Shown piece by piece: positions 13,561 through 27,480 of a stretch of 64,000 nucleotides of DNA. Position 1 is the stretch's first letter, and every line of letters begins with the position of its first letter. Made by a program: the position numbers and the translations under genes. Source of the stretch: Ascoidea rubescens DSM 1968 (taxonomy: Eukaryota; Ascomycota; Saccharomycetes; Ascoideales; Ascoideaceae). The stretch lies in the NCBI RefSeq assembly GCF_001661345.1, contig NW_017962920.1:791524-855523 (forward strand), in the 5' to 3' direction. The notes beneath the pieces are model-generated. The model saw only the letters and a list, made by a program, of their open reading frames with translations. It was not told the DNA's origin and made no database searches.

Positions 13561-16500
13561 CCAAACACATGTTTGGCACCTCCGATCTGCCCACAAGGAT
13601 GAACTTTTTTATAGAAGCAGCAAATGCATCAAATTAAAAAATATTCAATTCGTAGTGAAACCCATCATCCTTAGTCCAAGAAGTTTTCCCTTCAAACATC
13701 AAGGAAATAGAAATTGTATAGGAAGTCTATCCGGTCAATCATGTTGAAAGCGTTATATAAGCCATTGCCGAATAGTTTAGGAAAGCAATTTTTGACACCG
13801 TTGACACAAAATCAGCAACATCAGAGGAGCCTAACTGTAATCAAATTATCAAATAATCCGAAAACACAATACGACAAGCATTAGCACTTGACTCAGTTCA
13901 TTACTTTACAGAAATACTTGTACGGAGCTCAATAAGCTATTTAGTTTTCGTACGAGCGTCATTTCTTCTGATCCGCTTTTTGCTAACAAAGTGAGCACCA
14001 TCGGATTAACCATCTATAAAATGATATCGGTTTGAGATGAGGCCGTGTTTTTGCGATTGCGGCTGTTCTGAACCAAGTAGAAAACAGCGTAGTTATCACA
14101 GTTCATAATGGGATTCCCAGTAACCGAGTCAATATATTTTGCCATCTGAGCTTGCAACATCGTGTCAGTCAATGCCTCCAACAGTGAATTGTACTCGATT
14201 TCAGAACGCACCAATGAATTAGCTTTAAGCTACTTTGTGATTCATATCACTGGTATCCTCCAAAGTGGAATTCTAAAAGATCAAGTGGACACTTGACTTC
14301 GAAATGCTATGGCCCAGTTGCTGCCAGTGAGTCTCATTAGGTCAACTAGCAATGCAGCGTGGGAATTACCATTGAAAAGAATCAACTGCTGGGAAACTGT
14401 TCCTTTTTAGCAGAATGTAAACAAGTCGCTCATGCTGTGTCTTAATAATTCCGTAGTAGCTCATCAGTGGCAGAAATATTTTACAGGGATTATTTTCTGG
14501 GATCCAGAGTCGATCCGACAAATCCTTTCCACTCTGATGATTACCTAGGTCCGAATTTAAAGAAATCTGATTGAAGTTGTTCGTTTAACTAGATTATGAT
14601 TTCTACAGTCATCAGTGATCAAGGATCTTTCAATTTAAACGGTGATCCAGTAGAGCGGAGAAAGGTTTTTGGACAAAGCCTCCGCTTCAAGTTTTTGATT
14701 TTATTAAACGCAGGTACTCGACCAAATGTAACTTCTAAGACATTAACTGAAAGAACAAAACCTGGTAAGACTAAAGCGGCTTCGCCATTGCATAGAGGCA
14801 TTTGGCAAAAAAACATCTACTCAATCTTAATGCTACAATCCAGGGAAGTTTGTTCTGTAACGATGATCCAATTCATTTTCACACGAGGCTCTTTGTAACC
14901 AGAGAAATAAAAATGATTTAGAGTTTCGTTCTACCAACAGCTCAATGATTATTTAAGACCCTAAATGGATTACTGCAACATACTTATTTTCAATCCACAT
15001 TCAGCATTCGCCAATGCAAGGCATATTCTACATTATTTTTAGCGGCTAAGTCATTATATAAAACAACATTTTTCAAATTGATTAAATGAGCCGATCTTGG
15101 CATTGCTCGGGCATCAGGAAGAGGGACAGCCCATTTTTAATACCAAGGTCCTCTATTGAAGGTTTTGCCGCGGTAATTTTCTTCAAGTCAAATCCACTTT
15201 GGAAAGCATGGACTAGGGTTTTGAAAATCACTATTTAAACCGGAGGCATCTGTGCACGGCCAACGAGCGCCAACAACTTCTTCAAATGGAAGAAGCGGAA
15301 CAGAGAACTACAAAATTTCACCTTGCATTTGATGAAGCTCGGATTCGCAAGCAAAATTGACCATGGGGGCCACGAATTTGAATGGCGTGTATTTGCGCAA
15401 TAAATGTAGTCGTACAGCAGGCAGCCCCAAAATATTTTACCGGTGGTCGATCATTCATAATATATATTGAATTATTTGTCAAACACCGATGTCCTTTTTA
15501 TATCATTTCCGATCATTTTAAGGTGCTGGATTGGTGGGAGAACGTTGGCCGATAAAAGAAAACCGGTCAAAGTGAGCTTCAGCAACTGTATTGTTATCAT
15601 TTGTGGACGGCGGCTTGGAGTTCTATTGATGTTTTCGTGAATTACTTCAGTTTTGAATGTGTCTTTGCACTCATCGCAATGAATTTATATTGTTGAATGT
15701 AATTCAATTTTCGGTGGATTATTGGAAGCTGTTTCCGAAATAATTTTAGCATCTGCGGTCTGACTGATATGTCATTGTAAGAACGTGACAGATATTCTTT
15801 GGTAGCACTTCATGCGGAACAGATAATTCTAATGCCAAATAGGTTGTTGGACGTATTTGTGCAAAGTGAGCATCTGAACAAATCCATTGTTTCAGTCAGA
15901 GAAGCAAGCGCTACTGACGACAACTCAGCTGTGACAAAGGTTTGAAAAACTGTATTGTAATCTGCGCAGGTAGTAACGAGCAGAAGCAATAAAGCAGATG
16001 TGTGAGCGAATTTTGTTTGTCTTCCCTTTCAAGGCTAAGATGAATGAAAACCTGATTTGAAGCGGTTGAGCATACCACCGGATGATATTCTTGGGTTAAT
16101 TAATTCCAAAGAGGTGTTGAAAAGTTTTCAGCATTGTGTGAGACCCACATGCATGAACAACACAGCGCTATTGAGAGGTTCATTTCAGAAATGATCAACA
16201 GCAGCTCCTCCAATTGACGTCGTCCTGCTGTGTGCTGTGATTGGTTGTTGCCACCGCGCAGCGACTCTACTTTGATAGGGCGCAAAAAGAGATCAAATTT
16301 TTGATTGGAGCTCGTCAGAGCGCAGAAAGGTAGAATGAGCTTGGGCCAAGCCCGTCTTAAAATTGCAGAGTAACAACTGCTTTAGCCATTACTCGTTGAC
16401 TAAATGCTATATAATATATCTTCAGCTTGGGACTAAATGATCGGTCTGCAATTGAAACAGGAACTTGGTCTTCGACAAATCATCATCATCAGGAATATAA

Positions 16501-19500
16501 TAACAAAGTCAGCAACGACGTCAAGTTGCATTGGCTTCCACTTAAAGATGATGTTCAACAAAAGCGGCGACGCCTTACATTCGGTGGATCATTTTACAAA
16601 CTGATTGGCTATCCATTGTTGATAAGACTGATCTCTTTGACTGGCAGCAGCGGAAATGGCATTGAATATCCCCATATTCTTTTCCAATGTTATTCATTCA
16701 TGACCTAATAGTAAAAAGCTTTTTGCAGTTATTAACTCAAAAGTTGACCAACCAGAAAATCATTGAGATCCAATTGAGCTTCTTTATTTTCACCACTAGA
16801 GACCATTGTACTAAGAACATTGATTTTTGAACGAAAGAAAAAGACGCCTCTTTCCAGCAGCTGGCATTCGCAACATTTTTTCCATGAGAAGCAGAAAATG
16901 AATGTTCGATGTGTGCACGGTTTTGATCCATCACATTTTTACCGAGGTTTGCCTAGATAATTCATTCCCTGGTTAGGAATGCGGCCTAACAAAAAACAGT
17001 CCGCGCTGAAGCTATGCACTCAATCACGGAAAGGATGGCATTCATCAAAGCAGAAATAGTACGGTTAGGTGTTCGTGCTGAGTTTCCCTGTAAGTTCTAA
17101 TTACGAATAAAACTCCGCCTCAATAAGTTGAGCAGCTTTCAATTGAGTGACAGCGGCAGGGTCATCAGCGAGACCGACTGAACTGTAAGCCACCGGCCGT
17201 CGTTCCAGTCAGTCAGCTGCCGCATGACTTTTAAAATGAGTGCAATTAAATGCTATTATTTATCTTAGTTCATTTATCAATGAACTAATCCACCAGAATC
17301 TAGTGATATATAATCTATCATATAAACAAAATCATCAACAGCAAAAAGACTTTGCCAAGCTTCGGCATCGCCACTGGAGATTTTCCCAGCGTCAGCCCTT
17401 TTAGTGACAATCTTTTCAGCTGATGAAGTGTCACCACCAACCAAAAATAGAGAAAAGCAGCAACTTGATCCTCATTGTGAACCTAAAGATTTTTGCAATA
17501 GAATCGATTAAACAATTTATTCTAGTGCCCCTGATTCGTAATGTAATTTGCTAGTTACCAGCAGTAGGTTACTCGATGATACTAATTGCTGCTTCAGCAT
17601 CAAATCGACAATAAGATCATTCTCAAGTGACGTAACACTTGGCCGCCGCACAACCAATTGCAAAAAGTCTGTTCAACCAAAGCGCCAGCTTCTGAGCCAC
17701 CAACTAAAAAAAGGGGGATGAAATGCAACAATTGTTTGATGTGTCTTAATCAACATCATCAGTGAAGAAAACAGCAGATATATTAGCTGTTTGAACCAAC
17801 GGATTCACCACACTAGCTAAGTTATCCACCATCAACCATAAGTGACAAACCAATTAGTTGCGTGTTTTGATGTCAATGATTAGAGCCAGAAGGACATCGT
17901 TATTTTGACTGAGACGCCGCTGCGGCAATTATAAGATAATATATTAAAATTGAATCAAATGTAAAAGCAGAACTTTAGAACAGATTGTCAGCTTCTTTAA
18001 AAAAAGCGATTTGTATGGCAGAGGGGCAGCCCGGCACACGGCAGACCAATTTAAAAAAAATGGATGTACAAATTTGTCAGGCTCGACGCTTTAAGAAAGA
18101 TTTTTTGTTAGCAACATCACCAGTAGCACCAGATTCCACGCCCAAAAGGGAATTGTACTGTTTGACGTCAATTTGACTGATTCTTACCTAAGAAAATTGG
18201 TAGTTTCTGCTGAACTCCAGTTTTGTGTGGTCCAGAAATTTGAAGTTCCGAATTCCTCGGCCGGTCAATAAAAATGAAGTCTATTTCGAAATTGTTGGAA
18301 CATTGAAGACCGGATCCGTTCACATCAGCTCTCAAATCTAAGATATTGTCAAATAATATGAAAAAAGTGAATCTACAAGCTCTTCGTTCTCAGACGGAAG
18401 TCATTTTGTTATTCTGTTTTCACAAAATCGGTCTTAAGCTGACACATACATTTGAATGAAACTCAGCGACCTTTTGGATTCGGACTATAGGTCGAATCGG
18501 TAATAGCAGCTGTTTCAACGGGTTTTGGATATTAAGCGGAAGTGTGCATAAAGCTGTTAGTTCTATCTGCAAACCATTTATAAGCTAACTCGGTTGTATG
18601 ATCAACGGTTTGTGAATTGAAAAACCAATGGTATGGAAGACTTTCCAGTTGCAATTACATTTTATTAATTTCAACCACTTGAAGATGGAACTCAGGATTA
18701 TTCTTCAATTGCGACGTACCTTATAAGTTGTAGCGACTGCGTCCAAGTTTAACGATAATCTAAAATCATTAATGAGCTGATCAAGCCAATTGACGTGACT
18801 CGTTGCTAATTAGAGTTGACGTGCCGCCATATCTTTAGAATTTGTAACCTCTTCTTATACAATATTTCCGCGGCGCACTTGTATCAACGATAAGATCAGC
18901 ATTCATAAGCTTTTTCATCATCTTCCACAACTTGAAATCATCTCTGGGACCTGTGATGCGACGAAAACTTTTATAGCAGATTAAGCATAGAAAGCAATCA
19001 TAAATCAAATTTTCGAGATTCCAGAAATGATATCGGTGATTGAAATCATTCCTTATTCTATATGTATCGCATGCGAGTACTTGATTTCCAACGGATTGAA
19101 TTGTCTTGATGGATGATGATTTCAACGAATAAGCAAGAATCAAACAACCAAGGTTAGAAAAACGAATGAATTAACAACATCAAACTGCACTTCCTAATCA
19201 CGCAGCAATGATTTCAGTTATTTCCCCTGATAACTGCAGCAAGTAAATTACATAATTGCGGTGCACATCCGTGACCTTCATCTGCCTTTAGATATCCGGA
19301 GGATTAAAATCGTCAAAGCTAACTCCACATATCAGATTAGTGCTGAAAGAAATAACATTAATTACAATCTATTTATAGCCTTTCCAAAGTTGTTCCCCAT
19401 TCATTCGAGTTAGCAAAAATACAACATTTTACGCTTCACTGGTTCTTTTCTTTCAGCTACGACTTAAAATTATCACTATCAAGCAACTAATTAGAGATAT

Positions 19501-19652
19501 TTCTCAGTTTAGTCTATTTTTAGTGAAAGTCAGATTACTATTACATTAAAACATTGGCAATTTCTTGGCATAGTTTTCTCAAGTAAAATCGAAATTTCAA
19601 CTAATTATTGCATGACTTGATGCCTTTTCATATTAGAACGATATTCAATAGT
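13561..19652 (-). mobile_element. F4: Ty5-like copia fossil, internal region
   Basis: RNase H is the best part: the minus frame 14,014-14,214 reads SEIEYNSLLEA and then CDNYAVFYLVQN, the usual EAEY...CDN order. The middle (about 15-17.5 kb) should hold reverse transcriptase and integrase but I see no sharp motif. A possible Ala-rich linker lies near 17.9 kb and gag-like sequence at about 18.8-19.15 kb. The LTR begins at about 19,653. At about 6 kb it is a little longer than its sisters and may hold an insertion. Broken many times. Confidence 0.62.
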
Positions 19653-20350
19653 CTTCGTTCGACTCCATGATAATTTAATAAATAGAATAAGTTAATAGGA
19701 GAATAAACGCAAAATAGAGCACCAGCCTGTGTGATAAGGAATGGCGTTTGATCGCATAGAGTTACAAAAGCAGACTGGAGAAAGACACTTACGAACTAAA
19801 TGTTGCCCGCCCAGGTGGCTCACCACGGAGCCATGGACAAAGTAACCGCACCACAGTGTATCGCTTAAAAGTGTCAAATATTTCAGAAAACATGAGAGGG
19901 CCCCTCACGTTGGACGAGCGATGGAAGTTCTGACTCAGAACCGTGGCGTGGGTGGGTCCCTTCTTAGAAACTGGAATGGGATTAAACCCTATCAATCGCC
20001 TTCGAAAATAAAACATCTTGGGTTGAGCAAATTGGGTGGTTAGTAAATACAGGTTGGGGCATTGCGCGAAGAAGGGTCCTTCAACCGATTATGCGGTGAC
20101 TGGTGAGAAAACGATTTTTTTAGGCGGGATGAAGGATGACCACCTTGTGTGTTAGTTTGGCTGCTAGTTTGATCACAAGCACCAATTACGCCTAACGAAT
20201 ATGCAGGGCACCATCATGGATTCGGTAAGAGCTCGATCGCTCATTAAATCATAAACAAATAAGAAAAAGGAAATTAATAGTCGTGAAGTGAAAACCAAAA
20301 CCTATTTTAATAACAGCATAACAATTTTGTTAATTAACAATCGAAAAGGA
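19653..20350 (-). repeat. LTR between F4 and F5
   Basis: It starts near 19,653 with ttcgactccatgataat, matching the LTR terminus at 58,941 read in reverse and the one at 53,246. The core near 19,900-20,025 (gcgtgggtgggtcc; aaaataaaacatcttg) matches the LTRs at 13.3 and 42.7 kb. One LTR serves the gag end of F4 and the RNase H end of F5. Confidence 0.65.
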
Positions 20351-23300
20351 GCACTTCAATCAAGTTGTAGGAGATGCATAAATAGTATCACCACTGTCCT
20401 TTAAAAGAGTGGATGACTTACTGTCACTTAGTTGACAGGAAGTCAGACAAACGATAACAATCCGATAAAACCAAGGTGCGTAAATCACTGAACATCAGCT
20501 ATCATTTATTGAATCATTGAAGCAATTGATTACAACATCGGAACACCGGACCACTCAGCTCCTCAGTCATCATATCAGCTATATTCCATTGTCTACTTTC
20601 TCTGGCTAAGTAAAAACCTACATAGCGCATTCCTCCCATTAAAAAACACCCTTTTAAAATATTGTTGCGCTCTCTGCGAATCCGAAAATGGTTGCCAAAG
20701 AAGATACCAGCGTTGAAACCCGAAAAGGTGTAAAGAATTTCAGCAGCAGTAGCAACCGATTTATAGACCTGCATTTCCAACACATCTTCTCAGACCCCTT
20801 GATTAACCAATCTGCAACAGGATTCACTAGTCGGCAAGGCCCTAGGAAGCCGGCCTCGTGCAGTCACGAGTATCGGGGTTTTGAATCCTGACGAACAGAT
20901 ACCCACCCAGTGATTCTCGCTGACCAAACTCTCCAGCTAATGAGCTTCAGAGAATCCAACCAACTCAACAAATGAAGAAACAATCTGATAAACGGTAAAT
21001 GGACTTCAGATTAAGTATTTGAAGTCAATTCTAACGAAATTTAGATGGACAATCTACGGTGAAACACGGAACCGACTAAATAACCGAGGCTGAAATCCAA
21101 TATCATTCAGTGGCGAATATGCTCGGAAATGAAGGGATCGAACAATTGATGTGCAAACTCCTGACTCTTCATTGTTTAGCTCATAGGAATCAGTGTCGAG
21201 TAGCTCTTTGTAAGGGTTACATATCATTGGAGTGACTTGTGAATGAGTGTAATCCTCTTAAAATATAAAATTAATGTGATTGACGTAAGACTCCATATAC
21301 ATCGAATTCCCGTCGTGCAATTCAGCCACATCAACTCCAATTAATTGACGCACAATGCTTGCACGACCTGTTTGTTGTGACAATCAGCACCCTTGTTCTT
21401 AGGCATAGCAATTTGATGGTGCAGCAATGAAGAGACCAACCACTTCAGAAAGTGGCACGCAATTGTAGTTACTCTTTGAAGATAAGACAAGCCATGTTTA
21501 GCTGAAACACTTCGGGTGTCAATCCATTAAAGGAAAATCGCATTTGCAGGTAGCGAAAACCAGCAGAACGATTGAGCTTTCAAATCGATTTTGCTACCGT
21601 CGAACGATTCAGCGGATTCTATGAGTTAACAAATTCAACAAGCTGTTTGCCGTCAATTTCTGCCCCAACCACTCCAAGAGGGAATGGAGTTGTCACATCG
21701 ATGTAATCAGGCTTGCATTGCTTGGAAGCTGCCAGAGCCGCACAGACGTTAACAAGTTCATACCTAACTACTGGACTAAATGAGTCAGAGATATTGACAT
21801 CCCAATGCTGTGGAAAGCAACTTCCAACTGGTTTGTTCCAGGGAAATCACCAGTTGGTTTTCGCATTGTGGGAAACAGCCAACCTCAGTCAAGACGACTG
21901 TTTCCACACTGGAGATCATACAAAACAGTAATTACTGTTATCAAGCAATGCCAAAGCGGTACATGAAAAGCAAATTTCTGCTTAAGTCGGCAAAGTTTTG
22001 GTTGAACGGTAGTAGCGGAAAGAAAGTCCGCGGCCAAATATGTAAGAGGCGGCCTGCCATGATTGGTATGTTAAGAACTGTTTGTAACTCTTCTCAACAC
22101 TTTGTGAAGCTCATCAGCATCCTCAAGAGGAGATTTTTCCAAACTGGAATTTTGGCTTCATCACCTTCAACACCAGTGTAAACATCAGCAACTTGATCAT
22201 TTTTATCAGAAGATGCAACTAACTGGTTTTAGATCAATTGTTGTTCATCCACAGCTATTTCTTCTTCGTCTTTTGAGCTGATGTGAAGATATTCGTCAAC
22301 TTCATCGAAGTTGTTAATCGAAGCATCGTGCGAAAAAATTGCAGCTGCGTTAACTTTGCCGTTTTTTCCAGTGGACATTCGACGGAAATCGAATTTTCAC
22401 CATAAGCAGCTCAATGAACATTGATTCGTTATGAATCTTTCGGATTCTTCCCATTGCCAATATTTGTGACATCCACGATAGCGTCACCATAACTGGGATT
22501 CTGACCTTTATGATGATTGAAGAGGCAGAGACAATTGCTGTCAGCACCAAACAGTTGAGATCCACCCGAATCAAAAGAGTACAGGGTTGAATCAGTCATT
22601 AGCATCTTCCTTATTTCTAACCACAAAGCACAGAGCGACAGAACATCTTCTGCGCAATCGAGAACTGCGTCAGCAGCCGAAGCATCGGGTTGAAACAAAT
22701 GAATCTGCAACAACTGGCCGTGGTGCTTATAAGTCACCAGCCAAATGGCGCTCTTTTTGAGAAGAATAGCAAGTTACTATTCTTAATTTTGTCTACGTAA
22801 ACAGTCCTTATCATCAGAGACTAACGCCGCTTATCCTGGCCTACCAACAAAAGAGTCATCACCAAAATGATTGTCCAAATTTTTGACATTTGAAAATGGA
22901 ATTGTGTTGGGGACTGAAACTGAGTGAGAACCCTTTCTGCGTAGGTGACGACCAAAACACACAGCGCAGAGAATAGAGGGTATTAGATTACAATTTCAAA
23001 TGATAAAAGTATTGCAATAGACTTCATTGAAAATCTTATTGAAGTGCTTCCTATTTAATATCTTGCTTTGCCACTTAGGAAAAAGTAGTAACCTAGTCAA
23101 ACTTGGAGCGACCGTAAGACCAATATTTCCCAAAAATTTTTGAAATTCACTGATGGTTGACCGCCATGCCAGCCATCGATTAACACTACACTCATAACAA
23201 CAGGAGCTAATTCCCAAGTGACCAACGTATGACAAATGGCATCTAAGACAATCATTACTACGCCTTAACGATCCTCATCAGCAACATTCGAACGATTTTG

Positions 23301-23960
23301 TTAAATAGTTGAATCGGCGGACCAAACTGAGCAGCTTTGGGTTTGAAGACCGATGACGAAATAGTAAAGATTGCAGGATCCAGTAGTTCGTACAGTTTTT
23401 GCCTCGAAATATTGGCAATTCGGCGCATAACCTAATATAGCAAATGCGTGGTAACGCAATAATGTGAAAAGGAATATCACTAGGAACATCGTAAAAGATA
23501 TCGACAGCCCCTTTTATAAGTGTCTGGGCTTCATCACTGAGCTTCATGGGGGCCGAACGGCGACTAGATCCGAAAGGGCGAATGCAGCTATCGGCGAGGC
23601 ACACAAAAGGCCTGCTTATTCCGGCAAGCAGATTTCAATCGCTACTCTCAGTAAAGTAGAAAATTGTTCAAAATCATCAAACGACCGTTTTCGTTCGTTT
23701 AACAACTGCTACAACTACGAAACAACCAGCGTCTCCACCGGTTTGCTCACGGGCCTACTGGAAGGTGCATCAATCCCAAACGCGGCTGTTTACAAGACAA
23801 CTTTTTGACCTCAGAAAAACTGGGGTTTTGAGATACTGCGATGTGCGTCGCCATAGAAAGGGTCCTCGACCAATTCAGTCAATCAGACATGCGGCGATTT
23901 TTGTGTTTTGCGCGTCACGATCGTTACGAGCTCTCTCCGATAAAGAGTTTCTTCAAAAAC
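20351..23960 (-). mobile_element. F5: Ty5-like copia fossil
   Basis: Parts in minus-strand order: 5' LTR from about 23,430 to 23,950; gag just left of it; Ala-rich linker at about 22,660-22,690 and a protease-like frame (YSFDSGGSQLFGAD) at 22,429-22,737; reverse transcriptase remains at 21-22 kb; RNase H end at 20,514-20,783 (GFYLARESRQWNIADMMT, as in the copia ...NIADIFTK block). Shorter than a full element. Broken many times. Confidence 0.75.
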
Positions 23961-24410
23961 ACCCTTCATTTTAATTGGCTGTTCAGGCTACAATCATCAA
24001 GACCAATTTAATCCAAGCGGTAATTCAGAAAAGACAAGAATAGAATGAACAACCAAATACATAAAATGCTTGAGTATGAACGTTTGGATCACCACGTACA
24101 ACAATTTGACAGTTATATGGAAAACCACTGATACACTTAAGGGGTAACCGTTGTAGGAAAAATGTTTTTACAGTCAGTCAAACAATTGCAAATGAGTACT
24201 GTCCCATATCCAACACGAATTCTGGAACCCAATAATACTTAGATAAGAGGCAAACCACGTATACCTGAAAGCCCAGCATTAACAATTCAATGGATAAGCA
24301 AAGTTATTGACATATTCGAACACAGGAGTGCTTAGCTCATTAGTCAACAAATAAGCGAAATCAATTTTATTATGATGTTTTGGAAGAGTAAGAGCGTCAT
24401 TTCATAATTT
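23961..24410. other. unassigned AT-rich gap
   Basis: I see no gene and no clear retroelement landmark in this stretch between the F5 5' LTR and the probable F6 3' LTR. It is likely more decayed LTR or target DNA. Confidence 0.4.
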
Positions 24411-27092
24411 TTTTGTTAGATGATACCTAATTAATATATCGTTAGACTTGTTGTGATCTCAGTGATGGATGGCCACGCTCTTGGCAGAAAACTTGTGCCA
24501 ATAGATTTTTTGTTCCACAACATTTTTAGTACAGTATTATAAGACCCCCACTAGAAAACCTTCGTTGGATCCTTGCTTTAGTAAGTCAAACTTATTCGGC
24601 ATTACTAGTGAAAGGATCGACAGATTTGTTCTTGTTGCAGTTCCAAGTAGCCGGCTTTTCACAAGCAGCAACATATCACCACCAACTGATTGACAATCAC
24701 CAACATTTCCAGCGCAGTCGGTGTCTCACTATCCAACTAGCTCATCTGATAGAGCAGCATTGCAATTATCAGTCAGAGGGTTTCACTCTAAATCGTTTAG
24801 CCCATTTTCAGCACAATTGTGACAGATCTAGCTTCGAGCTTGGAAGTACTTATGAAGTAACTTAAGAGGAAAAGCAGTACCATAGCACAATCAATATAGA
24901 GCAGCAATCAACCATCAGGCATTTGTTCTTTGAAGAGTTGATTGGTCAGGATCTAAGTCAGAGCCATCAGTTTCAAGTAGGACCTTGTATGGGCCAGTCA
25001 TCAATGGTGTGGCGTGGTAAAGAAACATGTCGATAATAAGCTGCTGAACTACTTCCTTGACGTGAGCAGCCATAGATCCGAAATACATTCGCAATTATAA
25101 ACAACATCAAAATCCCTCAATCCCTTTTAGTAGTACTCTACGATCATTCATATTCGATAGAGATCTGAAATGCTTTGTGACCAGCATAGCCATTGCATCT
25201 GTACATCAGGAAAATGGTCTGTTCATCCGCATCTAATCGAAGCAAGCAGTAAAAATTGTTCTTTGAACGATAAACAGATCCATGATTTGCTGATGAACAT
25301 TGGAGCCGAAAGTACTAAAAAGATTAAGCAATTTTTTCTAGCAGCAAGGAAGAGACTCTTTTAGAAAATAGAGTGAATTGCGGAGCATCCAGACTCTCCA
25401 AGCATACTCAGCATTGACACAGCAGAAAGGGCTTTCGCAGAGTTGTGAGGGATGTTATCACCATGACGAATTGCAATTGCGACATCCCCTTAATGAGTAT
25501 TGAATTAGTTTCGCTTGTATGAGCAAGAAGAACGGTAGCGCTTTCATAGCCACTTACTGGACAAAATGCTCCAATGAATTAAAAAACTTCAATAACAAAA
25601 ACCCTAAAACAACTTGTGGGGCATTAGCAAAGCACCAGCTGTTACTGGAATTATTGTGAACCGCAAACGACGGCTAACATGACTCCTGGCAAAGGAAAGA
25701 AGAACCAACAGGTAAATATTGTTCTCAAGCCTTACCTCGTTTTGCGATTTTCAAAGAACTTTGAGGATTGAATCCACAGGATCTTTGTTGAATATAGTAG
25801 AGCTACTATGAATGGCAGCTGATTAAACCTCACAAGACCTGCTTGTATCTGTTCTTCATGAATGATTGGTAAGCTATTCAAGTACATCGATAGGGTGATC
25901 AAGGTATTCGATCACAATCGTTTGAAGATGGAGGAAGTTAGCGCTCTTCTAGTTCTGCACTACTGATGGCATCACCGAATTAATCATCATGTTCAATGAA
26001 ATAAACAGATTCATCGACTGCAACTCACCATCAGCAAGACTATTGTCTTCATGATCAACTGCTCTCCTATGAAAATATTTATCATCTACTTTGAAATTAT
26101 TATTTGAATCGCACTAGCGATGCTTTTGCTATTTACGAAAGGTTCACCATTTCTGGCTATATTACCTGAATGAATATTTATGTCTCTGAGCTAATCAGCG
26201 TCAGTACATGCATGTTGGGAGCTCCTTCAATCAAACTCAATATCTTTGCAAATCAATATGCTTTTGGATGTTATTATATGAGAGTACGAAAACAGCGACG
26301 GAGTAATGATGGTGACATCCTGAACAGCCACAGCAGCAAAACATTCACTGCATGTCATGATGAAGCAAGAGCAAGCTCCGGTGGTAATCACATTTCTTTC
26401 ACATGTTTTCTGTTGTGACAACGATAGCATCTCAATTTTCTTCATTTTGGCTTCGTCAATTGTTCCCACTATGACAAACTAACGCTGTAGCCGCTCAGCA
26501 ACAAGCAAAAGGATTATCACCAACATAATTGTGCGATTTGTCTACATCTGCACACGTAAATGTGTAACAGTCGGTGCAATCAGTAAGATTCATATCGGCC
26601 TAATTACTGTCGGAAGCAGGAGCAGCGTTGCAAATTGCGGCAATTCGCATAGCATATTAATCTTTGACCATAATGCAGTTGACATCATTTAAAAAATTTC
26701 TGAAACTTCTCCTATTGGATAATCACTCTGCCAAGTAGCTGAACTAGTTGACCTGAGCTAGATCATTGAATACTCACCTGCAATTGAACTATAAGGCGTC
26801 TCCCAGAAACCCAAAACATGACTGCTCGACCAAGCAGTGTATAGCACTTGCTCAAACGCAGCGTGAAATAGTCATGCAGTAACCAACGGATTGAAAATGG
26901 AGTCTAGACCAACGATGGGGAAATCACATTCAACATGATCAAAACGGTAACTTTGTTAAACGAAAGGCTTCGAAGAGAGCCAAACCAAGTAGCTGTGAGA
27001 TTCAAGAACAAATCGGAAGTAAACTAGTTAACAGCAGCCATCAATATCATTGATTCTGTCCAACGATCAATCGCTTTGTTGGCTCTTAATCG
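24411..27092 (-). mobile_element. F6: Ty5-like copia fossil, partial
   Basis: A possible LTR terminus at 24,413 (tgttagatgatacc followed by aattaatatatcg) resembles that at 42,392. The minus frame 26,227-26,469 carries zinc-knuckle-like sequence followed by ECFAAVAVQD, the Ala-rich linker. Gag follows to about 27.09 kb. Little of pol is recognisable. About 2.7 kb, broken many times. It shares the 27.09-kb LTR with F7. Confidence 0.55.
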
Positions 27093-27480
27093 GCCTTGGC
27101 GAATCAATCAAACTGAAAGAAGGAGCAAAAATAATTAGGAAACAAAGCCGTGCGGCAGATCGGCGGCTCCTTTGAAAGCGATCTGGTTTAGACAACAGAG
27201 CGACGCTGTAGCCCACCGGAGACATCCACCGAGGGAGGGAATGTGGACATTTGGCTGGTCCACCAAGGCCCTCCCCAGGCCCGGAACCAGACCACAGCAA
27301 TCAGGTGTGGATCGTCAGAGCTTTTACGCAACTTCCGAAAACCAGTTCGCGTACTGGGAGCCATTACCAGGTGCCTTTTTGATCCATTGCCGCCGGCGAT
27401 CCACTCAGGTGCGCAATGGAGCGTGTTCGCGTCCAATCCACCGCCTTGTGAAAACCATATCTAAGGGTGAGAATAATTAG
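27093..27480 (-). repeat. LTR between F6 and F7
   Basis: It starts near 27,093 with gcgaatcaatcaaa, identical over 14 bases to the LTR at 42,399. The core at 27,190-27,250 (acagagcgacgctg, caccgagggag) matches 58,975-59,020. Clearly GC-richer than its flanks. Confidence 0.7.

Noticed and set aside
20514-20783. 89-codon minus frame as an independent small gene
   Set aside because: It contains the NIAD..T block of copia RNase H and adjoins an LTR, so it is part of F5.
20855-20890. Hairpin ctcgtg/cacgag followed by a T-arm-like stretch (cggggttttgaatcctg), perhaps a tRNA
   Set aside because: The loop has an extra base, two stem pairs are G-T, and no acceptor, D or anticodon arms fit around it. 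It lies within the F5 RNase H side.
23196-23216. Second candidate primer-binding site (actcataac followed by agctaattcc)
   Set aside because: It sits inside gag-like sequence of F5, and a better LTR start lies at about 23,430; the match is probably chance.
27172-27480. 102-codon plus-strand frame in a GC-rich block as a gene
   Set aside because: The block is an LTR matching those at 42.4 and 58.97 kb; the frame is long only because stop codons are rare in GC-rich DNA.
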